A DNA stretch of 36,740 nucleotides from Catenaria anguillulae PL171 (Eukaryota; Blastocladiomycota; Blastocladiomycetes; Blastocladiales; Catenariaceae): contig MCFL01000235.1 in assembly GCA_002102555.1 (NCBI GenBank), positions 1-36,740 of the forward strand, given 5' to 3'. Shown here piece by piece: positions 20,961-32,089 of the stretch. Under the pieces are notes generated by a model. The model saw only the letters and a list, made by a program, of their open reading frames with translations. It did not search any database and was not told the origin of the DNA. Positions within the stretch are counted from its first letter, which is position 1, and each line of letters starts with the position of its first letter. Position numbers and translations under genes: made by a program.

Positions 20961-23157
20961 TCGGCTTCCGTCCGTCATCTGCTGTACCCGCTGCTGCTGT
21001 TGCGGCCAACCTCAGCCTCGCAAAGCACCACCGGTCTGCTTTCCCAGGGTTTGTCACAGTGGGACCGATCGAGCTGCATGACGAAACACAGGCTGCGCCA
21101 ACCCCCGCCCCAGCTGCACTGCCGCGTTCGTATGCCCCCTCAACGGACCACTCCCCGTCTTCATGCGCTCCATTACGGCCGGCCACTCTCGTACCCACGT
21201 CTGTTGGGCAGCCAAACCGATGCCCTCCCTCGCCTCCTCCATCGTCACCAGCTCATCCGCCTCCACGTTGCCCGCATATCCCAACCCCACCGGCACACCA
21301 AACTGCATCGCCCGCTGAGGCACCAGCGCCAACCGCCCAATCAGCGTCAAACCACACAGTTCGATGCGGTTCCTGCAATGCCACTGGTAACATTTCCGGC
21401 ACAACCTCGCACTCTGACACCCACTATGTTCGATGCCATTCGCTCTCTTTTACCCACACACGTCCCAAGTCCAAATGGCGCGGGTTTTTGCGGTTCAACT
21501 TTACTGCCAGTATCGACTCATTGGGCATGGGCGTATGCGTGCTCGTGAGATGGCTTCGGGGGAACACAAAGAAGAAGGGGCGGATCAAGGTTGATTTCAA
21601 AGCACTCGCGGCCGACAGGGAGCTCCCCAACTCCAAGCGTGGAGGGAACCGGTCGCGTCGCAGCTGCTCCTTGACAACATCGATAAGATGGATCAGTGGT
21701 TGAAGGATCAACTGCGCAGCAAAGTCACTGCTGCCCGGTTCGCTCAGTTCGTCACGCGCGACATTTTCGGAGAAGACCCGAAGTTGGAGGGCTGCGCTTC
21801 CCGCGCGCGGCGTGACCTGCGAGTTCTTTCAATTGGCAACGCGAAACGCTGGTTGCGCGCCCTTGGGTGGGTTTACGGCATGGATGGTAAAGGGTCCTAC
21901 ACCGACAGCAAGTGCCGCAAGGACGTATTGGAGGAGCGCTCCAAGTTCATTGCTGCCATGGCCCGTTATGCGCCGCAAATGCGACATCCGTCGAGGAGCT
22001 TGTCATTCTGAATTCGCTCAAGCTCGGACCTTTGGATCGACTTTGCCTGGATGCCGAAAATCAACCAATTAGGTGCCCACAAGATTGCGAGCGTTGTGGT
22101 GGTGGGGAAGAGGTCCTCGTTTCCAGGGTATGTGAGCTTGCGTTGCCGCCTGGGGCTCGTACAATCGTCCCGGTGTACCATGACGACGGCACGTTTATGG
22201 CCAATGACGGCGTGACTGTGTACTGGAAACCAAGGTGGACTCACGCTTTTAAAAAGAAGAGCCGCGGTCGTGGGATCATGGTTCCCACCTTCATTTGCGA
22301 ATGCCATGGAGAGCTCAAGATTGTGACGACTGTCCAGCAAGCCTACCCGCCAACTCGTCGTCAACCACTGCGCCCGCCAACTCTCTGTCGAGCGCATCAC
22401 CGCCGCCATCAACCGCGGCACCACCCACACCATCCATCACTGCGTTGTCTACAACCTCGCCGGCCACATCCCAGCGCCCTCCTCGCCGCGCCCGACCCCC
22501 CCCCCCCCAAGCGCGTGATTGAGGTCAGTGATGGCGAATCGTCGGACTCTGACAGCGGCTCGGAGTCTGATGACGAGCAAGAAAAACACCCTGCACCTGC
22601 ACCGTCGACGGCGGCCACGAGCACGCAGGCGAACCCTGACTTTGGATCGGACACGCCAACGTCTGCTCGGATCTTGTTTGAGTATGGCGCTCGCGCTCAG
22701 GGCTACTGGAAGGGTGAGGATTTGTACCGGCAAGTCGTTGATTGTGCTTTGCCCGTGTTTGAGGCGCTTCAGGGCGCTGGGTTGAATAGTGAGCCATGTC
22801 GGGCGGTCTTGTGTTTGCCAACGCCGCCGGGCACCGGATCTTTGCAGAAGACGCGCTCATTGCACGGAGCCTTAACCTTGGAGATGGCGGCGCAAAAGTT
22901 CCCAAGCTGTGCGACACCACGGTCACTCGTCTTTTCCAGTGGCCCTGGGTGTGTCCGATTGCTCACTCTTTGAGGCATGCCATAGCAATGGTTTTCTCTC
23001 AGTACACATACTTTTTTTGTTGCTCTCTGCGGCCTCTCTCTGTCCTTGTATCGTTTGTTGTTGACTCTCGACTCTGCAGTCGGTGCAAGAGATTGGCGAT
23101 GATGGAGCAAATTTTACCTTCTGCGAGCGATCGGCGGCCAGACCTGGTCAAGCATTA
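20918..23157 (+). mobile_element. Tc1/mariner-like (IS630-type) transposase gene, decayed or domesticated
   Basis: The homologous part runs from about 21620 to 22911. It starts with a helical DNA-binding-like domain: VTAARFAQFV, then ARRDLRVLSIGNAKRWLRAL and GWVYGMDGKGSYTDS. The catalytic core shows IVPVYHDDGTFMANDG, where the first catalytic Asp of the HDE-type motif is expected, then GRGIMVPTFICECHGEL, YGARAQGYWKGEDLYRQV and ANAAGHRIFAEDALIAR. In large families of such proteins from fungi the last motif reads FDNSSNH; here it is FANAAGH, so the second Asp is Ala. The segment carrying the third acidic residue was not found. About 100 low-complexity residues, Pro/Ser-rich then acidic, split the core. 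Frames change near 21990, 22330, 22500 and 22790. No terminal inverted repeats or TA duplications were found. A cysteine pair, RCGSCNATG, lies upstream near 21365. Confidence 0.65.
22496..22508 (+). repeat. C13 homopolymer in the transposase
   Basis: Thirteen C in a row at the point where the Pro/Ser-rich frame ending RPPRRARPPPP passes to the acidic frame PKRVIEVSDGESSDSDSGSE. A change of tract length would restore one frame, so it is a likely frameshift or sequencing-slip site. Confidence 0.9.
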
Positions 23158-23294
23158 AAGAGTGGAGATTCACATCAATGGTGTTTGTATATGAATTTTA
23201 CCGTCTTCTGTCAATGAATGCACACAATCAATGGTAAATCGACTTTGAGACCCACTGCAATCCGTCATTCACGCCCAATAAAGCCCATCCAGCC

Positions 23295-26200
23295 ATGTCA
23301 TCGGCGTCTCAACGAGGCTCCTCGTCCTCGGCATCCAAACCTGCTTCGAGCAAGGGCAAGGCCAAGGACACTGCGGGCGACCTCGAGCACCTGGAACGAC
23401 TCTCGCTCATTTCCAAAATCTCGACTGAGCTCGACACCCATCTGGGCTTTTCCGACCGCGTGCTAGCCGAATTCATTGTCTCGCTGCACGAGGAATCCAA
23501 CGACTCGTTCCCGCGCTTCAAGCAGCTGCTCGACGAAAACGACGCTTCCTTCAACGAGTCGCTCACCAATTCGCTCCATCGGCTCATTTCCGCTCTCAAC
23601 CCAACATACAAGAAGCGCAGGGCCGCAGAGCTTGCTGCCAAGCCTGTCGGTGGGGTTCCCGCCAAGAGCGCAAAGCAGTTCCCTGGGCTGGCGTTGCCGG
23701 ATGACAATGAGTGGAGGAAGCACCGGGCGGCAGAGTTGAGGTTGGATGAGGGCGAGGAAGATGAAGTGCAAAAGATGTTGCGACAAATGGAGTCGAGTGC
23801 AAACGGAGCGAGCCGCTCATCGGCCGATCCCAGGTCAAGAGGGGATCGTCAGTCACGCTCACGGTCGCGCTCACCGAGAGGAAGCGGCAGGGATTTCGAC
23901 CGCCGTGGTCGATCTCGCTCACGTTCACGGGATCGCAGTCGCCGTGAAGAGTATGTTCTCACTTCTCATTTCCAACTGCTTACCACATCCTAACCTTTCT
24001 CGAAACAGCAACTACCGCCGCCGCCCACCGTCACCCGACGATTCGCCCATCCTCTACAAAATCTACCGCGGCAAAGTCTCCAACGTGCGCGAATTCGGCG
24101 CATTCGTCCGTCTCGAGGGCGTCCGCGGCTCATGCGAAGGCCTCGTCCACATTTCGCTCTTGGCCGCAGGCCGCGTCACAGACGCAAGCACCATTGTCAA
24201 GCGCAACCAAATGGTGTGGGTCAAGGTGCTCAGCATCAATGGAACAAAGCTGTCCTTGTCCATGAAGGATGTCGATCAAGCAACGGGGACCGATCTGTCA
24301 CCGCATTTGCGCGTCAAGTCGGCCGCCGAGCTGGCCGAGGAAGAGGAGCGTGGGCGCGCCAGGCGACGCTTTGTGGAGCAGCACGAGATGAAGCGCGGCG
24401 GAGGGGCAGGCGCTATGAACAGCGACGCTACAAAGTTCCGCAGCGCCAAACGGTTGTCGTCGGCTGAACGGTTCGAGCTCAAGCAACTGGCCGCTGCGGG
24501 TGTGCTGGATCCAAAAGAGCTGCAAGAGTTTGACGAGGCAGAGGGCGGGTTGATTCCCGTGGGGGATGACGTCGAGGAGGATGTGGATATCGAGTTGCGC
24601 GAGGAGGAGCCCGTCTTTTTGCGCGGGCAGACAAAACTGTCGCTGCAACTCTCACCCGTCAAGATTGTCAAGGCGCCCGATGGGTCACTGAACCGTGCAG
24701 CGGTGGCGGGTGGCGAGCTGGCACGTGAGCGCAGGCAATTGCGACAGCAGCAGGCTGAGGAGGAGGCTGCAAAGCGCGAAGAAGAGGGCGGGTCGTGGTA
24801 CGATCCCATGCGCGACATCACGGCGGGCGCAAGTGCGGGCGGTATGGGCGACCGGTTTGCGGCCCGCGGGCATGGAGCTGCACCGCCCGTACCCGAGTGG
24901 AAGCGTGCAATGCAGTCGGGCACGTTGGGCAAGATTACAAACTTGTCCATCAAGGAGCAGCGCGAGTCATTGCCCGTGTACAAGCTGCGCAACGACCTGA
25001 TTCGTGCCGTAGAGGACAATCAGATCCTGATTGTGGTGGGTGATACGGGGTCGGGCAAGACGACGCAAATGACGCAGTACTTGTTTGAGGAAGGGTTTGC
25101 CGAGCGCGGCATGATTGGGTGCACACAGCCTCGTCGTGTGGCTGCCATGTCAGTCGCCAAGCGTGTTGCCGAAGAAGTCGGGTGCAAGTTGGGCGACGAG
25201 GTCGGTTACACCATTCGTTTCGAGGATTGCACGTCGCCTGGCACAAAAATCAAGTACATGACCGAGGGTATGCTGTTGCGTGAAGCGCTCATGGATCCCG
25301 ACATGTCCAAGTACTCGGTCATCATTTTGGACGAGGCCCACGAACGGACCGTCAACACCGATGTGCTCTTTGGATTGCTGAAAAAGACGGTCAAGGCCCG
25401 CCCGGATCTCAAGATTATCGTCACGTCTGCCACGCTCGATTCCGACAAGTTTGCCACATACTTTTTCGGGTGCCCAATCTTCACCATTCCAGGCCGCACA
25501 TTCCCCGTCGAGATCTTGTACACCAAGGAGCCCGAGACGGATTACCTCGAGGCATCGCTCGTGGCCATCATGCAGATTCACTTGACGGAACCGCCCGGCG
25601 ACATTCTCTTGTTTTTGACGGGTCAGGAGGAAATCGACAATGCCGCCGAGGTCCTGTACGAGCGCATGAAGGTACTTGGGTCCGAGGTGCCTGAACTCAT
25701 TATCCTGCCCGTCTACTCTGCGCTCCCAAGTGAAATGCAGTCTCGCATTTTCGACCCTGCCCCGCCGGGTTCCCGCAAGTGCCTTATTGCCACAAACATT
25801 GCCGAAACTTCGCTTACCATTGACGGCATTTACTATGTTGTCGACCCCGGGTTTGTCAAGCAAAACGCATACGACCCAAAGCTCGGCATGGACTCGCTCG
25901 TGGTGGTGCCCATTTCGCAAGCCCAAGCCCGACAACGTGCCGGTCGTGCCGGCCGTACTGGTCCCGGCAAGTGCTACCGGCTGTACACCGAGTCGGCGTT
26001 CCGCAACGAAATGCTGCCCAACTCAGTGCCCGAAATCCAACGCACCAACTTGGCCGACACCGTGCTCAAGCTCAAGGCCATGGGGATCAACGACCTCATC
26101 AACTTTGACTTTATGGACCCGCCGCCCGCACAGACGCTCATCACGGCCATGGAAACGCTGTACGCTCTCTCGGCCTTGGACGACGAGGGCCTGCTGACAC

Positions 26201-26961
26201 GCATCGGCCGCAAGATGGCCGAGTTTCCGCTCGAGCCGCAGCTCGCCAAGATGCTTTTGCTTTCCGTGGACCTTGGCTGCTCAGAGGAGATTCTCACGGT
26301 CGTGGCCATGCTCTCGGTGCAAAACGTGTTTTTCCGCCCAAAGGACAAGCAGCAAGTCGCTGATCAGCGCAAGGCACGCTTCAACCAGCCTGAGGGTGAC
26401 CATCTTACGCTGCTTGTCGTTTTCAATGCGTGGCAAGCAAGCAACTTTTCGAAACCGTGGTGCGTGGACAACTACATCCAGTGGCGCACAATGCAGCGTG
26501 CCCTGGACGTGCGCAAGCAAATGGTGGGCATCATGGACCGGTACCGGCAAAACATTGTGTCGTGCGGCAAGCAGTACAACAAGGTGCGCAAGGCCATTTG
26601 CTCAGGCTTCTTTTCGCACGCGGCCAAAAAGGATCCTCAGGAAGGGTACAAGACGCTTGTCGAGGGCACGCCTGTATACATTCACCCGAGCTCGGCACTC
26701 TTCAACAAGAATCCCGAGTGGGTCATTTACCACGAGCTGGTCTTGACGACAAAGGAGTACATGCGCGAAGTGACGGCGATTGAGGGCAAGTGGCTGCCCG
26801 AAGTGGCACCCAATTTCTTCCGAGTCACGGATCCCACGCGCATTTCCAAGCGCAAGATGCGCGAAAAAGTCGAGCCCTTGTACAACAAGTACGAGGAGAA
26901 GGATACGTGGCGCTTGTCCAAGCAGAAGAGGTTTGGGAGGGTCAGTCAAACCTTTGGTTGA
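23295..26961 (+). CDS. DHX8: DEAH-box pre-mRNA splicing helicase DHX8/Prp22
   Basis: Exons 23295-23950 and 24009-26961 (58 bp intron, GTATGT..AACAG) give 1202 residues; human DHX8 has 1220. The N-terminal helical region ([20 protein letters not shown]) is followed by an RS-rich stretch near residues 190-217. An S1 RNA-binding domain follows ([20 protein letters not shown]). The helicase core has motif [11 protein letters not shown] near residue 562, DEAH near 659, [21 protein letters not shown] and [19 protein letters not shown]. The winged-helix, ratchet and OB-fold parts continue to the end ([18 protein letters not shown]). Prp22 acts in the nucleus, releasing spliced mRNA from the spliceosome and proofreading exon ligation. 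The S1 domain separates it from Prp2, Prp16 and Prp43. No break was seen. Confidence 0.97.
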
Positions 26962-27251
26962 TGCATGTGTGCGTGTGTGTTTAAGTCTGTGCTTTAGTTC
27001 GCCTTGGATTCTGAATAGAAACAGAGTAAAAATTCATTGTCGTGACAGTATTCATTTGACCAACAAAGGGACAACAACATCCACATTGATGCGGGACTCC
27101 AAAGAAGTCAGAAGCAGAAAGGGAAAATACAACTTGACAACAAGTGACCCTTCCTGCGAACCTATCAAGAAAGAACGGAACTGGGGAGACGAATGGGGTC
27201 AACAAATCGCAACAGCATCACATACTGGATCGCCATTCGATCCGCATTCTC
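26962..27251. other. Intergenic stretch between convergent DHX8 and aquaporin genes
   Basis: 290 bases carrying both 3' flanks. A GT-rich run just after the DHX8 stop (near 26965-26985) could serve as a downstream 3'-end signal. Nothing else was seen. Confidence 0.4.
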
Positions 27252-28611
27252 TTATTGCTCAGCACTTCCCTGCACGGGACGATGCGCAAAGAACGACTGC
27301 GTGAACCCTGCCGCAGCCGCACCGAGGAAATCGCCAAACCAGTACACCCAATGGTTGCGCCAGTATCCGCCGACAAGGGCAGGCCCAAACACACGTGCCG
27401 GGTTGAACGCGCCGCCTGACACGGTTCCGCCCAAGAAGCACAAGAAACCGAGCGTCATGCCAATGGCGAGTGGGGCAAAACCGGCCTTGGTGTTGCCCGA
27501 GGTGGTGTAAATGGTCAAGTTGCGGCCAACACCCTCAGACGCGGCGGCGGGTGCTTGGATGGGCTGGCCGTCTTCGTCGAATTGGGTCAGGACGGGGTTC
27601 ACTTTGATGGCGTTTTGCGTGTCGACCGTGTCGAAAGCGGTAGCCTACACAACTCCAACACATGAGGTGAGCAAATCTTCGCTGTCGGAGACACACTGGA
27701 GGGTGGGCAGTCGTACAAAAATGACGTAGACGAGAATGAACGTCAGCATAAACTCCATGACGAACGCATGACCTGGATCCGATCCAGCGCCAACATCCAC
27801 AAACAAGAGCTGAATCGTGGTCAATGCACCGTCGCCCGCTGGCTTTGGGTACAGGGCACGCACAAAGATGGATGAAAACACGGCGGCAAACAGCTGGATG
27901 CCGACGTACATGGCACCCTTGGCCACGGACGTCTTGCCCGTGACGACTGTGGCAAAGGTGACGGCCGGGTTGAAGTGGGCACCAGAGACATCGGCGACTG
28001 GACGTGTTTTAATACATGTGAGATGAGTGCGTGACGTCGCGTTTGGGGTGATCAGAAATAGGAGAAACGGACATGAGTAAATGAGGGCGATGGAGCAGAA
28101 ACCGGTCGAGATGGCGCCCAAGACGAGCGAGTCGGCGGTACCGGAACGGGCATGGTTGACGTGCGTGGCGCACACAATAAAGAGGAACAAGAAGGTGCAG
28201 AGCCCCTCGCCCAGGACGGCGCGTAAAAGCTACCACCAGTTCAACATCGACATCCGACAACGTCAGCATAGTTGCCGCCCGCCAGCTACATTGCAGCATA
28301 TCAGTCACGTAACATCTTCGTACCACTTTACGCTTGTCATTCATCCAACTGAACCGATCCAATAGCGCGTTAGCACCGGGCAAACCGCCAATTCGCTGCT
28401 CGAACGCGCGCATCCCGGCCTGGGCGCCCGCAAATGGGCTGTTGGGACGGCCCGATTGCTGGATTTGTGGCTGCTGCTGCTGCTGGCCCTTGTTGCCGGT
28501 TTGGACCGAAGGCGCGCTGCGAATCGGCTGCGATTGGCGCGAATCGTCGACGCCGACAGCGTTGCCGCCGGCTTCAAAGTTGCCGAGCTTTTGGAATGGC
28601 ACGTTCGACAT
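27252..28611 (-). CDS. Aquaporin (MIP family) with long N-terminal extension
   Basis: Four exons, 28611-28324, 28229-28073, 27997-27717 and 27644-27252, with introns of 94, 75 and 72 bp, give 372 residues in consistent phase. A hydrophilic Gln-rich leader of about 96 residues precedes the first membrane segment. Loop B has SGAHFNPAVT and loop E has SGGAFNPARV, so both NPA motifs and the conserved Arg are present. Other membrane segments include LGAISTGFCSIALIYS and EFMLTFILVYVIF. The His usual in water-selective pores, 12 residues before the second NPA Asn, is Cys here, and a Gly replaces the common residue three before it. Loop D carries about 40 extra residues (from KVNPVLTQFDEDGQPI). Aquaporins pass water or small solutes across membranes; the pore changes suggest selectivity other than strict water, but this is inference. 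Confidence 0.93.
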
Positions 28612-29162
28612 GGTGATGCTTTGGTCGTCGTCAAGAATGGTGTGCGCGTGGAGGTGGCAGAAGTGTCTGTTGTACTGGCCTGCTTGCGTTATGCGGCGGT
28701 GAGCGTTATCGGCTGGGCGTCGAGACAGGCAGTGCTGCTAGTGCTGCGAGTAGGCACTGTCGCTGACTACTCACTCTTCATGCGCTCGGAAACATAGGCA
28801 CCGTGAGAGAGTGGGAGGTGTGCGGACTGCTTCTGCGAACCAAGGTTGGGAACGGTCGTGATAGTCAAGTGATCAAGTGATCGCTTCGATTTGTGCGATC
28901 CAGTTGCGCGTGCAACTCAAGTGTACAACTTTTCCCACACATCGCCGAGTGGCTCCACTGCAGCGAAAGCATGAAGCATACGAATGATGCTTTCATTACT
29001 GGTACATTGAAAATAAGATGGCAGAAGAGATTGATCTACTTGCTACTGCGGGACATGCAAAACGGAATAAGGGCGCAAGCTCTGGGAACCTTTGCAAGCT
29101 TGGGTACTGGACACGACACAGGAAGCCTAAGAGACAGAGGAAGACTTGAAGCATGACACGCA
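28612..29162. other. Aquaporin promoter region and 3' flank of the kinase gene
   Basis: About 550 bases. A direct repeat CAAGTGATCAAGTGATC lies near 28865-28881. An inverted pair GAAAGCAT (28965-28972) and ATGCTTTC (28987-28994) could form an 8-bp stem with a 14-base loop. Open frames on the plus strand here overlap the aquaporin exon antisense and lack features. Confidence 0.4.
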
Positions 29163-32089
29163 TTACCGAGCTACTCCACCAGGGACAGCTTGAAGCGCTT
29201 GAATTTGGCGAGAGTAATAGAGATGAACGCCGATGAGCACCGAGATGTATACGACGTGTCTGTTGTGGGTGATGCCAAGAGAAATGCTGAGAAAAAAAGT
29301 CCATGAACGACATAGAATGGTGAGTGTTCGAGCAACGTACACGCCGACGGACCCGCCAAGCCATTGTTGCTCCCAGCGTTGCCGTACTTGCACACCCGAC
29401 ACTTGCTCAACCTTGTCCATAAACGCCCCGACACCCCGGCTGGCAACCTCAATGTATGGTGCCAGCTGCTGAGCAAACCTGCCAATTGGATCCGGTGCCG
29501 CCGACGACGAGGCACGCGGAAAGCCACCTGGGGATACTGTCTCTGCTGCTCCTGTTGGTGGAACGGTCGACTTGTTGGCGGAAATCACAGGCGTATCGTC
29601 CTTGACAAGCAACCAGTCGGATCCAGCCTTGCTTCGGGACGCTTTGAGATTCTGTGTGGACGGCTGCTTGCTGAGACTCGGAGCCGTCTTGTTCCCACTC
29701 GACGATAGTGCGGCTACAGTGGCCGCAACCTTGTTGCCAGCAGCGTCACTAGCTTTGGTATTCGTCGCTTGCCCGGCGGAATCTGGCTGTGGAGAATCAT
29801 CACCCTTGAGAAAGACCGTTTGCGCTGGACCGTCGTTAGTCTCACCCGCGTTCTGATCGTCGCCATGAATTATCATGGTACTCGACCCCATTCCCTCCCC
29901 GACCTCTGGCTCATTTGCATCTCCATCAACATCCCGCACCACAACGGATTCCCAGCTCGACTCGATCGCCACCTCATGGCCCTCATGCTTCTGCCTCTGT
30001 TGTTGCTGCTGCTCCGCCTCGCCCGCATCAGCCTTCTTCTTGACAGCCCACTTGTCCTCGTTGGCCTGAGCCACCGCCGCAAGCCGATCTGCCTCCTTTG
30101 CCCTTGCCCGCTTCAGTTTGAGTCCTTCGGCCCACATTCTGGCCTTTGTGCTCAACACGAGCCGCCGGGCGCCAGGACCACCAGCAAATGTTTTCACAAA
30201 TGGATGTGCGAGCAGTGTCATTGCATTGGCGCGTTCGTCGGGCTTCTTTTTCAGGCACAGCTGAATAAAGTCGAGATATGCCGGATCGTAAGCAGAGGTC
30301 GAATGTGAAGGCGTGGGTGCTGGGAGGTGTGGGATTTTGAAGAGGACACGCATCTATGGGTTCACATGTCACGCGAATGGACCCAATTTCAGGTTAAGTT
30401 ACAAGGTCGACCGTGAATTGAGTCAGAAAAAGCACAGTGTGAGACGCCAAGGTACCGGGTTCTCATTCCAATGCGGCGGCATACCATCCGCCAACTCGAT
30501 AGCTGTAATGCCAAAGGACCAAATGTCTGCCGACGTGGCATAATCTGCACCCAAAATGACCTCCGGACTCATAAACAAGGGCGTGCCAACCACTGTATTG
30601 CGATTCTTGACTGTTTGCGTGAGCTGCTCGCTGACGCCAAAGTCGGCAATTTTGACCTCGCCGTCGCTTGACAAGAGAATGTTGGCCGACTTGAGATCCC
30701 GGTGAATGATGGACTTTGCGTGCAAAAACGTCAGGCCCTCGAGTGCCCCACCGAGAACGGCGGCCACCTCGTTGAACGTGAGACCGCTTGGAGCCGGCTT
30801 GTCTGACGCGGGCGCCGCCGAGGCTGACGGTGCTGTTGGCGCAATGATAGTCTTGGGAAACCCGCCCGGTGCACTGGTCTCGGAATCGCCGGGCAACAGA
30901 AATTCGCCACTTGCTAGCAGCCCAAGCACATCCGCCATGGATCCGCCACCGCAAAAGTCGGTCAGGATCCAAATCAGATTGGCCGCGCGCCGACAGCAAC
31001 CATAGTATTGGACCGTGTTGCGATGGACGCATTTCTTGAGCAGCGAGATTTCTTTCTCGATCATGGCTTGCTGGTCAGTAGCAGTTTGGCCGCGAATGTC
31101 GTGAAGCTGGATTTCTTTGACGGCGAGAATGAATCCGGTTTGCTTGAGGACTGCGCGGTAGACGCAGCCAAAAGCGCTGCAGAAAAAATAAAGAGTCGAG
31201 TGTCAGAAAAAGTGACGCAATGTCTTCATTGATTCAATGTGACGTACCCCTCACCGAGCTTCTCCTCCAAATCGAACAGCTCTGCTGGATCCGTTGAACT
31301 CCCAAACCAATTCAACTCGACATCTACATGCACCTTGCGCTCAAAGTTGAAGGGTGTCCCAATCGACTTTTTAATCTTCCCCGCAGCCACATCCTGCTCT
31401 GACATTTGCCCGGCACCACCGCCAAGCGTGGGTGAAATCGGACCCGAAATGTACGACTTTTTCGTCGTGACCAAGTCGGAAACGCCCAAATCCTTGAGCA
31501 AGGACGGACTTGAGTTGGACTTTTCGGTGGCGGCCGCAGCAGTCTTGGTCTTGTTATTGCGCTTAAACAGCGTCAGATGTTTCTTTTCTTTGCCACCTGA
31601 TTTGGTCTCCTTGGGTGACAGGTGCGAGTCGGCAATGTAGTTGCGGCCGCCACCCCCGGCTTGGACGGCAGCTGCGAATGCGGCTGGAGTTTGGTTGACC
31701 AATGTGGCCGTGGACAGCTGCTCGCCAGGTGGCGTAGACGGATCGGACGACGTTGAGTTCGATTCCGAGGATGGTAGATGTGCGCCCGAGGCGTCGTCTG
31801 TATGACTCGTGATTTCAGCAGGTGGTGGCGGTTGCAAAATGCCAAACCCGACCAGCGTCTGGTTGGATGGTGGACTTGGAAACAAGCCAGGCGCCAGATC
31901 GTTGCTGGCCAGATTGTCATTTGAAAAGTCGATCGCTGGCAATTGGGGAGCAGGTGGAGGCGGAGGCGGGCGCTGGGGTGGAGGGGGAGTGACAGGACTT
32001 GCGTTGAGTGTCGCGTCTCTGTTGAAGAGACCTGGGAACGATGGTTTTCGTGGGCGTTTTGTGACGGGAGGGGCGAGGTGGGTGGCCAT
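29163..32089 (-). CDS. CRIB-domain STE20-family protein kinase
   Basis: Exons 32089-31248, 31176-30456 and 30353-29163 (introns 71 and 102 bp) read in phase; a further 54 bp intron at 29287-29340 is likely, giving 899 residues. A Pro/Ser-rich N-terminus leads to a CRIB-like motif near residue 243 (IGTPFNFERKVHVDVELNWF). The kinase starts about 30 residues later: glycine loop KLGEGAFGCVY, Lys in FILAVKEI, HRDLKSANILL, DFGVSEQL, GTPLFMSPEVI. The catalytic domain is closest in feel to MST/Hippo kinases (CGGGSMADVL, ADIWSFGITAIELADGMPP, then MRVLFKIP). A Ser/Ala/Pro-rich insert of about 45 residues sits after helix D. A Ser/Asp/Gln-rich tail of about 270 residues ends in a hydrophobic segment (VVYISVLIGVHLYY). 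CRIB domains bind Cdc42/Rac GTPases. Confidence 0.9.

Noticed and set aside
28456-28797. Plus-strand frame with a leucine-rich start.
   Set aside because: It is antisense to the first aquaporin exon, which is supported by splicing and homology; the Leu run is the complement of the Gln-rich leader.
28965-28994. 8-bp inverted pair as a regulatory hairpin or terminator.
   Set aside because: Short arms and a 14-base loop are easily found by chance; no second copy was seen.
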